Part shown: positions 1 through 9,691 of the stretch, piece by piece
How positions within the stretch are numbered: the stretch's first letter is position 1
Layout of the letters: the number at the start of each line of letters is the position of its first letter
Assembly: GCF_963666525.1 (NCBI RefSeq)
Contig: NZ_OY762905.1
Span: forward strand, 3,823,501 to 3,887,500
Length of the DNA: 64,000 bases
Direction: 5' to 3'
From: an uncultured Cohaesibacter sp.
GTDB taxonomy: Bacteria; Pseudomonadota; Alphaproteobacteria; Rhizobiales; Cohaesibacteraceae
Translations under genes and position numbers: made by a program
The notes under the pieces: generated by a model
What the model saw: the letters and a program-made list of their open reading frames with translations, nothing else
Databases searched by the model: none
Told to the model about the DNA's origin: nothing

Positions 1-508
1 GAAGAGGGACGCGGAATAGAACACCACCAGCAACAGGACGAGGATCACGGCGAGCACGGCAGCAATCGTTCCAAGCCCGGCAAGCCCCGAAGCCTTGCCG
101 GAATAGATGATCAGGGTGGCGATGGTGCCCGGTCCGACAATCATCGGGAAGGTGAGCGGATAAAAGGCAAGGGCGCTGAGGACCTTGGGATTTCCCCTTT
201 CCTGATCCGAGCCATGGTGTGAGGCCGCATCGTCCCCTGAGCATGGACCATGCGATGTGAGCCAGAACGGCGCCACCAGCGATGCGGAAGTCATCAACGG
301 ATATTCCGAAAAAGCTGATGATCGCCTGTCCGCCAAACAGGATCACGAGACACATGACCGAGGAGAACAGCACCACCTTGATTGCCAACAGCTTGCGTTC
401 GGCAACCCCGAAACCGTCCGTGAGAGACAGGAAGATCGGCAAATTGACAAAGGGGTTCATGATGGCGAAAAACACGCCGAACATCTTGACGATGGTAAAG
501 GAGGTCAT
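1..508 (-). pseudogene. MarC-family integral membrane protein, frameshifted, runs off left edge
   Basis: Reading from the ATG at 508 gives a hydrophobic MarC-type N-terminus: MTSFTIVKMFGVFF at the start, then NPFVNLPIFLSL and FRIAGG ending in SMLRG. At the run of four C at 234-237 the frame changes. The next frame, from 234 to base 1, continues the family with NPKVLSALAFYPLTFPM and VGPGTIATLIIYSG and has no stop. The net change is one extra base or two missing bases. MarC proteins are inner-membrane proteins of about 200 residues with roughly six helices and no agreed substrate. Either the gene is truly inactivated or this is a sequencing error in a short homopolymer. The family call is firm; the break is seen directly. 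The C-terminus lies outside the window. Confidence 0.8.
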
Positions 509-668
509 GGCTGGCTCTGTTTGTGGTCTGGCGCACGGGGACGGCGCGAACAGAACTGCAAGCTAACGGCCGCTGCGATTGGTAGAGGCCTGTTCTTATG
601 GACTGCAATCACGGCACAACCGTGACCCTGTCCGGCATCCTGCCATCTATGCGGCAGGTTGGGGCACC

Positions 669-695
669 AAAAAGGCCGACCTGCGGATCGGCCTT
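669..695 (-). terminator. Rho-independent terminator of the Lys/Pro-rich protein gene
   Basis: On the minus strand AAGGCCGA (695-688) pairs with TCGGCCTT (679-672) across an 8-nt loop and is followed by a short T tract (673-669). It lies 24 bases past the stop codon of the small gene ending at 719. Confidence 0.65.
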
Positions 696-718
696 CATGG
701 CGGGTGCAATACTGGATA

Positions 719-1036
719 TCAGGGCTTGGGCTGATCGGGCAGGAGCAGCTTGAGAAGGGTCTTCGCGCCGGGCTGTTTCTTCTTCTCGGGCTTTGCTGGC
801 TCCACTTTCTTCTTCTGTGTCGCGGGGGCGGCCTTTGTCTTTTTCTGTTCCGGCTGCTTGGCGGCCGTCGGTGCTTTCTGAGGTGTGGTAGCGGGCTTTT
901 GTACCTTCTTGCCTGGAGCGCAGGCTTGGCTGTTCTTTGCTGACGGCTGCGAGCAGTCAGGGGTCTTTTGCGCTGCGATGGCGAGAGGCGAGGCCAGCAG
1001 GAAGGAGGCAATCAATATGGTTGAAAACAGACGCAT
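719..1036 (-). CDS. Small Lys/Pro/Ala-rich exported protein of unknown function
   Basis: The 105-residue product has a clear signal peptide (MRLFSTILIASFLLASPLAIAA). A short segment with two cysteines follows (DCSQPSAKNSQACAPG), then a low-complexity Lys/Pro/Ala/Gln tail. I do not recognise a family. The tail is strongly basic, so it could bind the cell wall, DNA or acidic envelope polymers, but that is only inference. The start has an AAGGA ribosome site 7 bases upstream and the gene ends at a good terminator. The antisense strand is also open (659-943), but it lacks a ribosome site and its product is an unlikely Leu/Cys/Arg-rich polypeptide. Confidence 0.6.
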   Translation of the reverse strand: MRLFSTILIASFLLASPLAIAAQKTPDCSQPSAKNSQACAPGKKVQKPATTPQKAPTAAKQPEQKKTKAAPATQKKKVEPAKPEKKKQPGAKTLLKLLLPDQPKP

Positions 1037-1289
1037 GGGATATCCTTGAAAAGAGGGGAGGGTAAGCGAGCCGCTGAGGACAGCGAAGCTCTCCGACCCT
1101 TTTCCCCAAAATCGGCCAAAGCAAGAAATGTCACGCGCTTATCATCGGAAAAAGCCAAATTTGGATGTCTGGAAACGTTTGGCACCTGCCCAGAAACAAA
1201 CAAGGGCCTTTTCCAATCCCGGGACCATGAAAATGTCTGGATGGACATGTGTCTTTCTTCCCTGAGAATGAGGCAGGCTACCATCCGCT
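1037..1289. other. Intergenic stretch between the small exported protein and the groEL repeat array
   Basis: This stretch should hold the minus-strand promoter of the small exported protein. I see no convincing gene, RNA or further hairpin. Short open frames on both strands have no ribosome site. Confidence 0.4.
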
Positions 1290-1334
1290 GACCACGCGCA
1301 TAAACGTTACAGGCAAGGGCGTGGGGCCAAAGAA

Positions 1335-1360
1335 AAAGGCCGGTCTGTTGACCGGCCTTT
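1335..1360 (-). terminator. Third (distal) copy of the groEL terminator
   Basis: Perfect stem GGCCGGTC / GACCGGCC with a TGTT loop and A/T flanks. Read on the minus strand it ends in CCTTTTTCTTT. This is the copy farthest from groEL. Confidence 0.7.
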
Positions 1361-1461
1361 CTCAAGAACCAGGCAGAGAGCCTGGAACGTCATGACACCA
1401 TCATGCCGCCCCGGTGCGCTGCGCGCACAAACCGCTTCAGGCATGGGCGTGGGCCAAAGAA

Positions 1462-1487
1462 AAAGGCCGGTTTGTTGACCGGCCTTT
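1462..1487 (-). terminator. Second copy of the groEL terminator
   Basis: Same hairpin as its neighbours, but one loop-closing base is changed (GGTC to GGTT on the plus strand), which leaves a slightly shorter stem. The T tract on the minus strand is kept. Confidence 0.7.
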
Positions 1488-1586
1488 CTCAAGAACCAAG
1501 CAGAGAGCCTGGAACGTCATGATTACATCATGCCGCCCCGGTGCGCTGCGCGCACAAACCGATTCAGGCATGGGCGTGGGCCAAAG

Positions 1587-1614
1587 AAAAAGGCCGGTCT
1601 GTTGACCGGCCTTT
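1587..1614 (-). terminator. Proximal Rho-independent terminator of groES-groEL
   Basis: On the minus strand AAAGGCCGGTC, loop AACA and GACCGGCCTTT form an 11-bp stem followed by TTCTTT. It begins 35 bases past the groEL stop and is the first of three tandem copies. Confidence 0.85.
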
Positions 1615-1649
1615 CTCAAGAACCAAGCAGAGAGCCTGGAACGTCATGA

Positions 1650-3347
<1,698 letters not shown>

Positions 3348-3363
3348 CTAAGGATTCCGGCTA

Positions 3364-3651
3364 TTAGCCCAGAATGCCAAGGATGTCGGACTCTTTCATG
3401 ATCAGCAGGTCTTCACCGTCAATCTTGACTTCGGTGCCGGACCATTTGCCAAACAGAACGCGGTCGCCTGCCTTGCACTCGCAAGGAACGAGCGTGCCGT
3501 CATTGTTGCGAGCGCCGGTGCCCACAGCAACAACTTCGCCTTCGGATGGCTTTTCTTTGGCGGTGTCTGGGATGATGATACCACCAGCGGTTTTCTCTTC
3601 GGATTCAACGCGGCGAACAACGACGCGGTCATTCAGAGGACGGAACTTCAT
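3364..3651 (-). CDS. groES: Co-chaperonin GroES (10 kDa)
   Basis: Forms the seven-subunit lid of the GroEL chamber. I start it at the [14 protein letters not shown] methionine (3651), giving the usual 95 residues. An upstream in-frame ATG (3711) would add 20 residues that match nothing in the family. The mobile-loop region reads [20 protein letters not shown], and the end [11 protein letters not shown] is typical. It is the first gene of the operon; the CIRCE element lies 115 bases upstream in the 5' leader. Confidence 0.98.
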   Translation of the reverse strand: MKFRPLNDRVVVRRVESEEKTAGGIIIPDTAKEKPSEGEVVAVGTGARNNDGTLVPCECKAGDRVLFGKWSGTEVKIDGEDLLIMKESDILGILG

Positions 3652-3765
3652 TGTCTGAACTTTCCCTAAAGCTGTTATGCAGCTCCCCGGACCCATTTTC
3701 GGGCATTGCATGCCCCTAAAATGCTAGCGGCATCCGAGCAGTCTGCTCCTCGTTTAACAAGTGTG

Positions 3766-3792
3766 TTAGCACTCTCGCTTGGGGAGTGCTAA
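3766..3792 (-). promoter_or_regulatory. CIRCE operator (HrcA binding site)
   Basis: TTAGCACTC, nine bases, GAGTGCTAA is a perfect match to the CIRCE inverted repeat bound by the repressor HrcA. It lies just downstream of the predicted groE promoter, within the transcribed leader. This predicts repression without stress and induction by heat. Confidence 0.95.
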
Positions 3793-3802
3793 CAGCGTCC
3801 TT

Positions 3803-3831
3803 CATTTAGGAGCCTCGGGTTCAGAAGTCAA
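3803..3831 (-). promoter_or_regulatory. Predicted sigma-70-type promoter of groES-groEL
   Basis: On the minus strand TTGACT (3831-3826), a 17-bp spacer and TAAATG (3808-3803) make a plausible -35/-10 pair. A start near 3796 would put CIRCE at the beginning of the transcript, where it is usually found. A heat-shock sigma promoter in the same stretch is not excluded. Confidence 0.55.
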
Positions 3832-4249
3832 TAAATGGGGTGAAAAAAAATCGATGTTCATTTGAAAAATGGGAGCCATCCGATCGATGGGCGCCATTCA
3901 ATGGACGTACCTTCTTGCTCGGACTTTCGGGGCGTAATAACGCACGGAGCCAGTCGTGGACATCGGAAGATCCCGGTTGCTCATTACGAAAAGTATTCAA
4001 TTTTTGAAATATTCGAAGATTTCAAGAACATGTCATGATGGTTTCAATTGAATGTTCATTTGAAACTTTTATTTATTTATGAAATTGGATGGGTATGAGT
4101 ATATTGGCGGGAACTGGCCTGATTTAAAAATATAGTTCTTTAGGTTTAGTGATTTTTAACATGGATATACCATCTTGATGCCAAATGGTCGAGTGCTGCC
4201 TAGGGTCTCTTGTGTCTCTGTTATATAAGTGTGTTGAGTTGGTGATGGT
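3832..4249. other. Intergenic region between groE promoter and chemoreceptor, with an imperfect palindrome
   Basis: AT-rich region with no gene. ATGTTCATTTGAAA occurs twice, at 3854-3867 and 4052-4065. The second copy is the right arm of the near-perfect palindrome GTTTCAATTGAA-TG-TTCATTTGAAAC (4041-4066, 11 of 12 pairs), a possible operator for the chemoreceptor gene. A weaker dyad surrounds CGATCG near 3890. Confidence 0.45.
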
Positions 4250-6277
4250 ATGTTGAATCAATTTTTTGCCTTTTTGACTATCCGGCAGAGGATTGCCGCG
4301 CTCGTCGTCCTGATGCTTTTGGGATTTCTGGGAATGCTGCTGGTCAACAGCCAGACGACCAGCATGCTCAATCAGGCCCGCTCTATGGAACAGGCTTCGC
4401 AGGAGCGGGCGCGCCTGTTTCAGGCCTTGCAGACCGTCAGCCTGAAGGCTGCCAAGCTGTCCGAGGAATTTCTGTTGGAACGGGACATCGCCAAGGCCGA
4501 TGTGACCGCCGGGCTGTTCGCTGCCGCTTTGGCCCAGCCAGTCGACGAGACGGTGCTTGGCCAATTTGGTCCGGCCTATCATGCCAGCCTTGACCAGCTT
4601 GCGAATGCAGCCCGGTCTTTTGATGAAATCAGAACCCGGCGCGTCGGTGTCGGGCTGGGCGAGGAGGATGGTCAGCGCGGCAAGCTCAACGCCGCTGTCC
4701 GGCGGGCTCACGAGAAGCTGGTCTTTTTCACCGAGAAATATGGTCTTGGCCCATCATCCGGGACTGTCGAAGCGAAAATGCTACAACTGAGAAATTACGA
4801 GAAGGACTATATGCTCTTTGGTGATCCGGAGATCATCACCAAATTCGAGACCACATATGATCAACTGATTGCTTCGATGAAGCCGGCGGGCTTCAAGGTT
4901 GTCGCCCGCATGGAGATGAAGGGATTTCTGAAGGTCTATCGGGAGGACTTTACTGACTGGGTGTCCGGCAAGGAAGCGCTCGACGAGACGGTGCTGTCCT
5001 TTCGTCAGGCAATCGGCAAACTGGTTGCCAATGTGGAGGAACAGTCTCAAGCGGTGCTTGCCCAAGGGGCTGCACAAATGACGAATGCCTTGCAGCAGAA
5101 ACGGGACGCGGAAAAGACCTTCTACGGCATTACCATTGCCATAGCTGTTCTGACCATCCTTCTGTCCGTGATGATCGCCCGCTCCATCACCGGGCCGCTA
5201 TCCCGTCTGGCCAATGTCATGGATCGTATTCGGGTCAACGACCTGACCGTCGAGTTGCCGCAGATCCGTTCACGCGATGCACTGGGCCGCCTGTCGGACG
5301 CAGCCCGTAATTTTCTGGACAGTGTCATTCAGGGGGCTCGTCTCAAGGACAATGCCAGACTTGACCATCAGAAGGAACTGGATCGGCAGGCAGCTCTAGA
5401 ATACATGCTGACGCGCTTCCGGCAGGAAACCGAACAGGCCGTGGTGCGGGTGTCGTCGCAGGCGCGTGAGGTCATCCGGCGCACGGCAACGCTCAATGAA
5501 ATTTCGCACAGTGCCAAGGTGTCTTCAGATATGGCCAGCGCCTCGGCCGCTTCCAGCGTCGGCTATGCCAAGGCCGTGAGTGGCAGAGGGCAGGATCTGC
5601 AGACCGCAGCCAACGACATAACCGAGCAGACCGAAAAGGCCCGCCGTGTGGTGGGAGAGGCCGAGCATGTGTCGCGATCGGCTGAAGGCACCATGGAAAG
5701 GCTCAATCAGGCCACCACCCAGATTGGCGATATCGTCGAGATGATCGACAAGATCGCTGCCCAGACCAATCTGCTCGCTCTCAATGCCACCATCGAAGCG
5801 GCGCGTGCCGGCGAGGCGGGCAAGGGCTTTGCCGTCGTGGCTCAGGAGGTCAAGGAGCTGTCATCCCAGACAGCCAGAGCGACCTCCACCATTTCCTCCC
5901 AGATTGCAGACCTGCAGCAGGCCGCCTCAGAAACCGGTACCCTGATCCTGACCATCTCGGACATGATTGCCAGTGTCAATGAAGTGACCAGCACCATCGC
6001 TGTGGCAGTTGATGTTCAGAAGGGCGCAACCGCCCAAATGGACGGGGATATCACGCGCGCACTTGAAGAAAGCCTTGGGGCCAGCAACCGGGTGGCCGAT
6101 GTTGTCGAAACCATCGCCCGGTCCAATAAGGAAGCCGAGGCCTTCAGTCTCGTTTCCACACAGCTTGAAGAGGTGATTAGGGACATGGAACAGTCTGTCC
6201 ACGCTTTCCTTGACGCTGTGGAGCAGGATCTTGACGCCCGGCGAGCAGAGACGCAGGCAGAGCAGGAGGCGGCCTAG
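4250..6277 (+). CDS. Methyl-accepting chemotaxis protein with long periplasmic domain
   Basis: Transmembrane chemoreceptor of 675 residues. TM1 is about residues 15-33. A mostly helical periplasmic ligand domain of about 255 residues follows, then TM2 (about 289-310, [16 protein letters not shown]), HAMP (about 311-363, [16 protein letters not shown]) and a cytoplasmic coiled coil. The signalling tip [20 protein letters not shown] is near residue 501, where it contacts CheA and CheW. No C-terminal CheR-docking pentapeptide is visible. The periplasmic domain has no Cache motif I can see and looks helical-bundle-like, so the ligand is unknown. Its TAG stop overlaps the convergent kinase stop in one CTAG (6274-6277). 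Confidence 0.93.
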   Translation: MLNQFFAFLTIRQRIAALVVLMLLGFLGMLLVNSQTTSMLNQARSMEQASQERARLFQALQTVSLKAAKLSEEFLLERDIAKADVTAGLFAAALAQPVDETVLGQFGPAYHASLDQLANAARSFDEIRTRRVGVGLGEEDGQRGKLNAAVRRAHEKLVFFTEKYGLGPSSGTVEAKMLQLRNYEKDYMLFGDPEIITKFETTYDQLIASMKPAGFKVVARMEMKGFLKVYREDFTDWVSGKEALDETVLSFRQAIGKLVANVEEQSQAVLAQGAAQMTNALQQKRDAEKTFYGITIAIAVLTILLSVMIARSITGPLSRLANVMDRIRVNDLTVELPQIRSRDALGRLSDAARNFLDSVIQGARLKDNARLDHQKELDRQAALEYMLTRFRQETEQAVVRVSSQAREVIRRTATLNEISHSAKVSSDMASASAASSVGYAKAVSGRGQDLQTAANDITEQTEKARRVVGEAEHVSRSAEGTMERLNQATTQIGDIVEMIDKIAAQTNLLALNATIEAARAGEAGKGFAVVAQEVKELSSQTARATSTISSQIADLQQAASETGTLILTISDMIASVNEVTSTIAVAVDVQKGATAQMDGDITRALEESLGASNRVADVVETIARSNKEAEAFSLVSTQLEEVIRDMEQSVHAFLDAVEQDLDARRAETQAEQEAA

Positions 6278-6864
6278 TCCTTCTGCGTGTGCAGGTGATC
6301 GCGAACCAGATGGGCGAGCACTGCGCTGAGGCGCTCGTCCAGACTGCCCCTGACCGTGATATAGTCGCAGCCCATGGCCTGCAATTCGGCTTCAAAGCGT
6401 TTGAGAAACAGCGGCCGCTGATCCGGTGCATCTCGCTGGCCGTCATCCACCCAAGGCCAATCCACATCACACAGAATATAGAGGCGGGGCGAAAAGGGCG
6501 CTGCCGCAAGGCGTCGCTTATGCCGTTCGGCCCATTTCTCCCATAGGGCCCAGGTGGGGCAGTTCATGTCATGGGGGTAATAATGAGTGGTGTAAACCAG
6601 GGAGGATAGCAGGTCCGTATCGCAGATCAGGATCTTGTTCTGAGCCTCGGCCTCTTCGGCACCGCGCTCCTCATTCACCCACTGGCCCTGCGCAATGGGA
6701 ATGGCGTCTTCCAGCGTCAGGCTCCCCTGCGCTTCGAAGTAGTCGCGCAAATATTCCGGCACCAGTATGCCATCGAGATAATCCGAGAGGGAACGGGCGA
6801 GGGCTGACTTGCCCGTGCTTTCCGGGCCGGTCAGGATGAGACGGGGTAGACGGGAAAAGGGCAT
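6274..6864 (-). CDS. NadR-like AAA/P-loop nucleoside kinase
   Basis: A 196-residue protein with an N-terminal Walker A motif, [27 protein letters not shown] and CDTDLLSS follow, as in the ribosylnicotinamide kinase domain of NadR and the AAA_28 family. These enzymes phosphorylate nicotinamide riboside for NAD salvage; the substrate here is inferred. I start at [11 protein letters not shown] (6864). The longer frame to 6963 adds 33 unrelated residues. No adenylyltransferase or DNA-binding domain is attached, unlike enterobacterial NadR. It ends convergently with the chemoreceptor, sharing a CTAG. Confidence 0.75.
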   Translation of the reverse strand: MPFSRLPRLILTGPESTGKSALARSLSDYLDGILVPEYLRDYFEAQGSLTLEDAIPIAQGQWVNEERGAEEAEAQNKILICDTDLLSSLVYTTHYYPHDMNCPTWALWEKWAERHKRRLAAAPFSPRLYILCDVDWPWVDDGQRDAPDQRPLFLKRFEAELQAMGCDYITVRGSLDERLSAVLAHLVRDHLHTQKD

Positions 6865-7069
6865 GATCAGGCCGTATCTGTGCGAGGACAACGATAGTGT
6901 TTTTGTCTCAAAGCGCACAGAAATTGTCAATCCCGAACGGGCCTGACAGGTGGATCGGTCCAAATGGCCAGGGCGGAAGGCGACAGGGACTTCAATGCCG
7001 GAAGTGATGGGGGCATGGAGCCCTCACCGGCAAAGTAATGGGGCGGAACAAACAGGTCCGCGATTGGCC

Positions 7070-8461
7070 TCAAGCAGGGTCGGGCTGGTTGGCAACCGGG
7101 GCAACCTTTACCGCCGGAACCATGCCTTCTACATCCTGCGCGATGGACTCAAGGTTATTGGCCATGGCCTGGGCTTCCTCTTCAGATGCCGTCCATGAGC
7201 GTTCCGGGGTCGTCCAGTCGCTGGTTGTCGAACGCCGCTCCCACCAAAGCATGGCAAGGCCGAGCGAAACACCGACGCCGATAGCGACGGTCAGATCCAC
7301 AAGCACCGTCAGCACCAGAGTGATGACCAGCAGGATTACGTCACCGCGTGGACCGGCTGCATAGCTCTTCCACTTGTGCGGTTCGCTCATGTTCCATGCT
7401 GTTATCATCAGCAGGGCGGCAAGAGCAGGCATTGCCAGATGACCGGCAAGCGGAGCTGCAACCAGCATGACCAGCAGCACGACAATAGCGTGGACGATAC
7501 CGGCGACCGGGGTCTGGCCACCGGCCTTGATGTTGGTCGCCGTGCGGGCAATGGCGCCTGTGGCAGGTAGCCCCATGAACAGCGAAGAGGCGATGTTGGC
7601 AAACCCCTGTGCGGTCAGTTCCGCATTGGGGCGATGGTGGCCGTCGATCATGCGGTCGGCAACCATGGCTGAGAGCAGGGATTCAACCCCGGCCAGAAAG
7701 GCGATGATCAATGCCGAAGGGAACAGCTCGATGACACGGGCCCAGCTCAACGCGGGCAGACTAGGGATCGGAAGGCTCTGCGGCAGAGCCCCGAAGCGTG
7801 AAAACAGCGTGTCCACCTGAAGGTTCATGCCAACGATCAGCAGCGACCCTAGGGCGACGGCGACGATCAGACCCGGAAAGCGGGGGAAGGCACGGCGCAG
7901 GCCGACAATCAGCAGCAGCGTGACAGCGGCAACGCCAAAGGCAGCCATATTGAAACTGTCGCGGGCGTGCCACAGGGCAGCGACTTTCTCAAGAAAGTCC
8001 GCCGGGACAGACGCCATCTGCAACCCCATGAAATCCTTGAGCTGGCTGGACGCGATGATGATGCCAATGCCGATGGTGAAGCCATTGACCACCGCTTCGG
8101 GAATGAAGGCAATCAGTCGCCCGACGCGGAAATAGCCCGCCAGCACCAGTATGATGCCTGCCATGAAGGTGGCCATTACCAGCCCATCGTAGCCGTGGGT
8201 CGCAATCACGTTGAAGACCACCACGATGAAGGCACCGGTTGGTCCGCCGATCTGAACCCGGCTACCTCCGAGCAGGGAGATGAAGAGGCCGCCGATGATT
8301 GCCGTTATCAAACCCTTTGCCGGATCCGCGCCAGACGCGATTGCAATCGCAAGGCTGAGTGGCATCGCCACCATGGCGACTGTGATCCCCGCAAAGCAGT
8401 CGGCGAAGAACTGGTCACGGTTATAGGTTTTGATGGTCGTTAGAATCTTTGGCTGGCGCAT
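7070..8461 (-). CDS. SulP-family anion transporter lacking a STAS domain
   Basis: Inner-membrane transporter of the SLC26/SulP type (463 residues), probably carrying sulfate, bicarbonate or another small anion. Characteristic stretches are FADCFAGITVAMVAMPLSLA near the start, GGPTGAFIVVVFNV, VNGFTIGIGIIIASSQLKDF, and the central ELFPSALIIAFLAGVESLLSA. It has 11-14 predicted helices. Most SulP proteins end in a cytoplasmic STAS domain. Here only a short acidic tail of about 50 residues follows the last helix (ERRSTTSDWTTPERSWTASE), so the domain is absent. Substrate cannot be read from sequence. Confidence 0.9.
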   Translation of the reverse strand: MRQPKILTTIKTYNRDQFFADCFAGITVAMVAMPLSLAIAIASGADPAKGLITAIIGGLFISLLGGSRVQIGGPTGAFIVVVFNVIATHGYDGLVMATFMAGIILVLAGYFRVGRLIAFIPEAVVNGFTIGIGIIIASSQLKDFMGLQMASVPADFLEKVAALWHARDSFNMAAFGVAAVTLLLIVGLRRAFPRFPGLIVAVALGSLLIVGMNLQVDTLFSRFGALPQSLPIPSLPALSWARVIELFPSALIIAFLAGVESLLSAMVADRMIDGHHRPNAELTAQGFANIASSLFMGLPATGAIARTATNIKAGGQTPVAGIVHAIVVLLVMLVAAPLAGHLAMPALAALLMITAWNMSEPHKWKSYAAGPRGDVILLVITLVLTVLVDLTVAIGVGVSLGLAMLWWERRSTTSDWTTPERSWTASEEEAQAMANNLESIAQDVEGMVPAVKVAPVANQPDPA

Positions 8462-8800
8462 GGTATTGGTGGCACTATGAACTGGTTACCGGACTTTGCG
8501 TCCGTTGCGGGGGAAGATATTTGACTATTGTCTAATGCCTCTGAAGACAAGTCAGATTAGATCACAGCTTCTATGCGCAAACAGTCTGGCTTGTTCCTGA
8601 CGCTTTCTGCAACTGTATATGTGCACATGAGATGAATCAATAAAAATAGCAGAAATCAGCGAAAAGTAGCGTCCCGGGGAGCTGTGTTCCGGCAATAGCC
8701 CGACTGGGCCATGCGCCACGCGTATAGCTGGAAAATCGTGCCGGATTCAAAATGGGGAGAGAGGTGGCGGGCGCAGATGGCCCGCTTGAGCCCTGAGGGT
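8462..8800. other. Intergenic region upstream of the SulP gene
   Basis: Probably contains the minus-strand promoter of the SulP gene. I see no gene, RNA or clear operator in it. Confidence 0.3.
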
Positions 8801-8821
8801 ACCGTCAGCTGAGCTGACGGT
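8801..8821. terminator. Hairpin spanning the end of the GNAT gene
   Basis: ACCGTCAG-CTGAG-CTGACGGT is a perfect 8-bp stem. It includes the stop and last codons of the acetyltransferase at 8805. No T tract follows on the minus strand, so it may protect the 3' end rather than terminate. Confidence 0.35.
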
Positions 8822-9323
8822 CGTGTTCGTATTCCAGGTCCATGCCCTGATCATTGAGCGTGATTTCCTTGCGGAAATGCACGCGCATCAGCTGATCCCG
8901 TCCATGGGACGGCATAACCCTATGGGTTTCTGCAAAGCCGCGACGATTGTAATAGGCAACGAGTTCGTCCATTGCTTCGGGCGTATGCAGGCGCAGATGC
9001 TGAAGCTCTCGGGACTCGGTCAGCATTTCCAGCTCAGTCAGCATGCGCTTGCCCAGCCCTTCATGCTGATGTTCTCTCTGAACGGCGAGGTAATCGACGT
9101 AAAGGCCGTTTTTCTCTTCATGCAGGGCCGCTGCTGCCAGAACTTCACCGTCGGCTTCGAGAACATAAAGGTTCCCGGCCTTCTGGAAGTCGGACATGTT
9201 GGAGAAGGCGTCAGCCGACTGGCCGATTCCCATGCGGTCTCCGATATAGGCCATGGATTTGATGAAGAGCGTGCGGATATGGGGGAGCTGGCTCGGTTTG
9301 GCCAGCGAGAATGACAGTGTCAT
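8805..9323 (-). CDS. GNAT-family N-acetyltransferase
   Basis: A 172-residue single-domain acetyltransferase. The acetyl-CoA-binding motif A region is VDYLAVQREHQHEGLGKRMLTELE (about residues 75-98) with the (Q/R)xxGxG/A core HEGLGKR. The C-terminal NRRGFAETHRVMP is typical of the fold. The acceptor substrate is unknown. It stands alone, with a hairpin at its stop codon. The start at MTLSFSLAKPS fits the family. Confidence 0.85.
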   Translation of the reverse strand: MTLSFSLAKPSQLPHIRTLFIKSMAYIGDRMGIGQSADAFSNMSDFQKAGNLYVLEADGEVLAAAALHEEKNGLYVDYLAVQREHQHEGLGKRMLTELEMLTESRELQHLRLHTPEAMDELVAYYNRRGFAETHRVMPSHGRDQLMRVHFRKEITLNDQGMDLEYEHDRQLS

Positions 9324-9650
9324 CTTATTTTCCTGTTCTTGCTCCGGCGGGTCGACCCTTTCAGATGCGCAGGCTTGGTGCGTGCGGTGTCCGAAACGGG
9401 AGCCGGTATTATTTGTGTCGTTTGTTCACTCAAAGCTTATGCAGTGAATATGGTGACAAGATGATGACAAATCCAGTCGGACGACTTTTACAGGCAGCCT
9501 TATAAGACGAAAGACGTAAGAAGCGGTGCATGCCCCCGCGATTTCCATTTCGCTTCCGGTGCTTTCAAGGGGAGCGGACATTCCTGTCCAGCTCGGTCGT
9601 GGCGTCAGTTTGGGGAGTGGCAGCGCAGGGGGAGGGCGTTCAGAGAGCGA
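9324..9650. other. Intergenic region upstream of the GNAT gene
   Basis: Should hold the GNAT promoter on the minus strand. No recognisable gene or RNA; short open frames on the plus strand have no ribosome site. Confidence 0.3.
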
Positions 9651-9673
9651 GGGCGGGCTTTTTGTGCCCGCCC
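9651..9673. terminator. GC-rich hairpin past the histidine kinase gene
   Basis: GGGCGGGC-TTTTTGT-GCCCGCCC forms an 8-bp stem 18 bases past the kinase stop codon at 9692. No clear T tract follows on the minus strand; the T run is in the loop. It may act as a terminator or 3'-end stabiliser. Confidence 0.45.
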
Positions 9674-9691
9674 GAAGCGCGGGGGGGCTTT

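Noticed and set aside
1307-1619. Small repeated open frames within the 127-bp array (MRKAGQQTGLFLWP type)
   Set aside because: They read across terminator hairpins and exist only because the unit is repeated; no ribosome sites.
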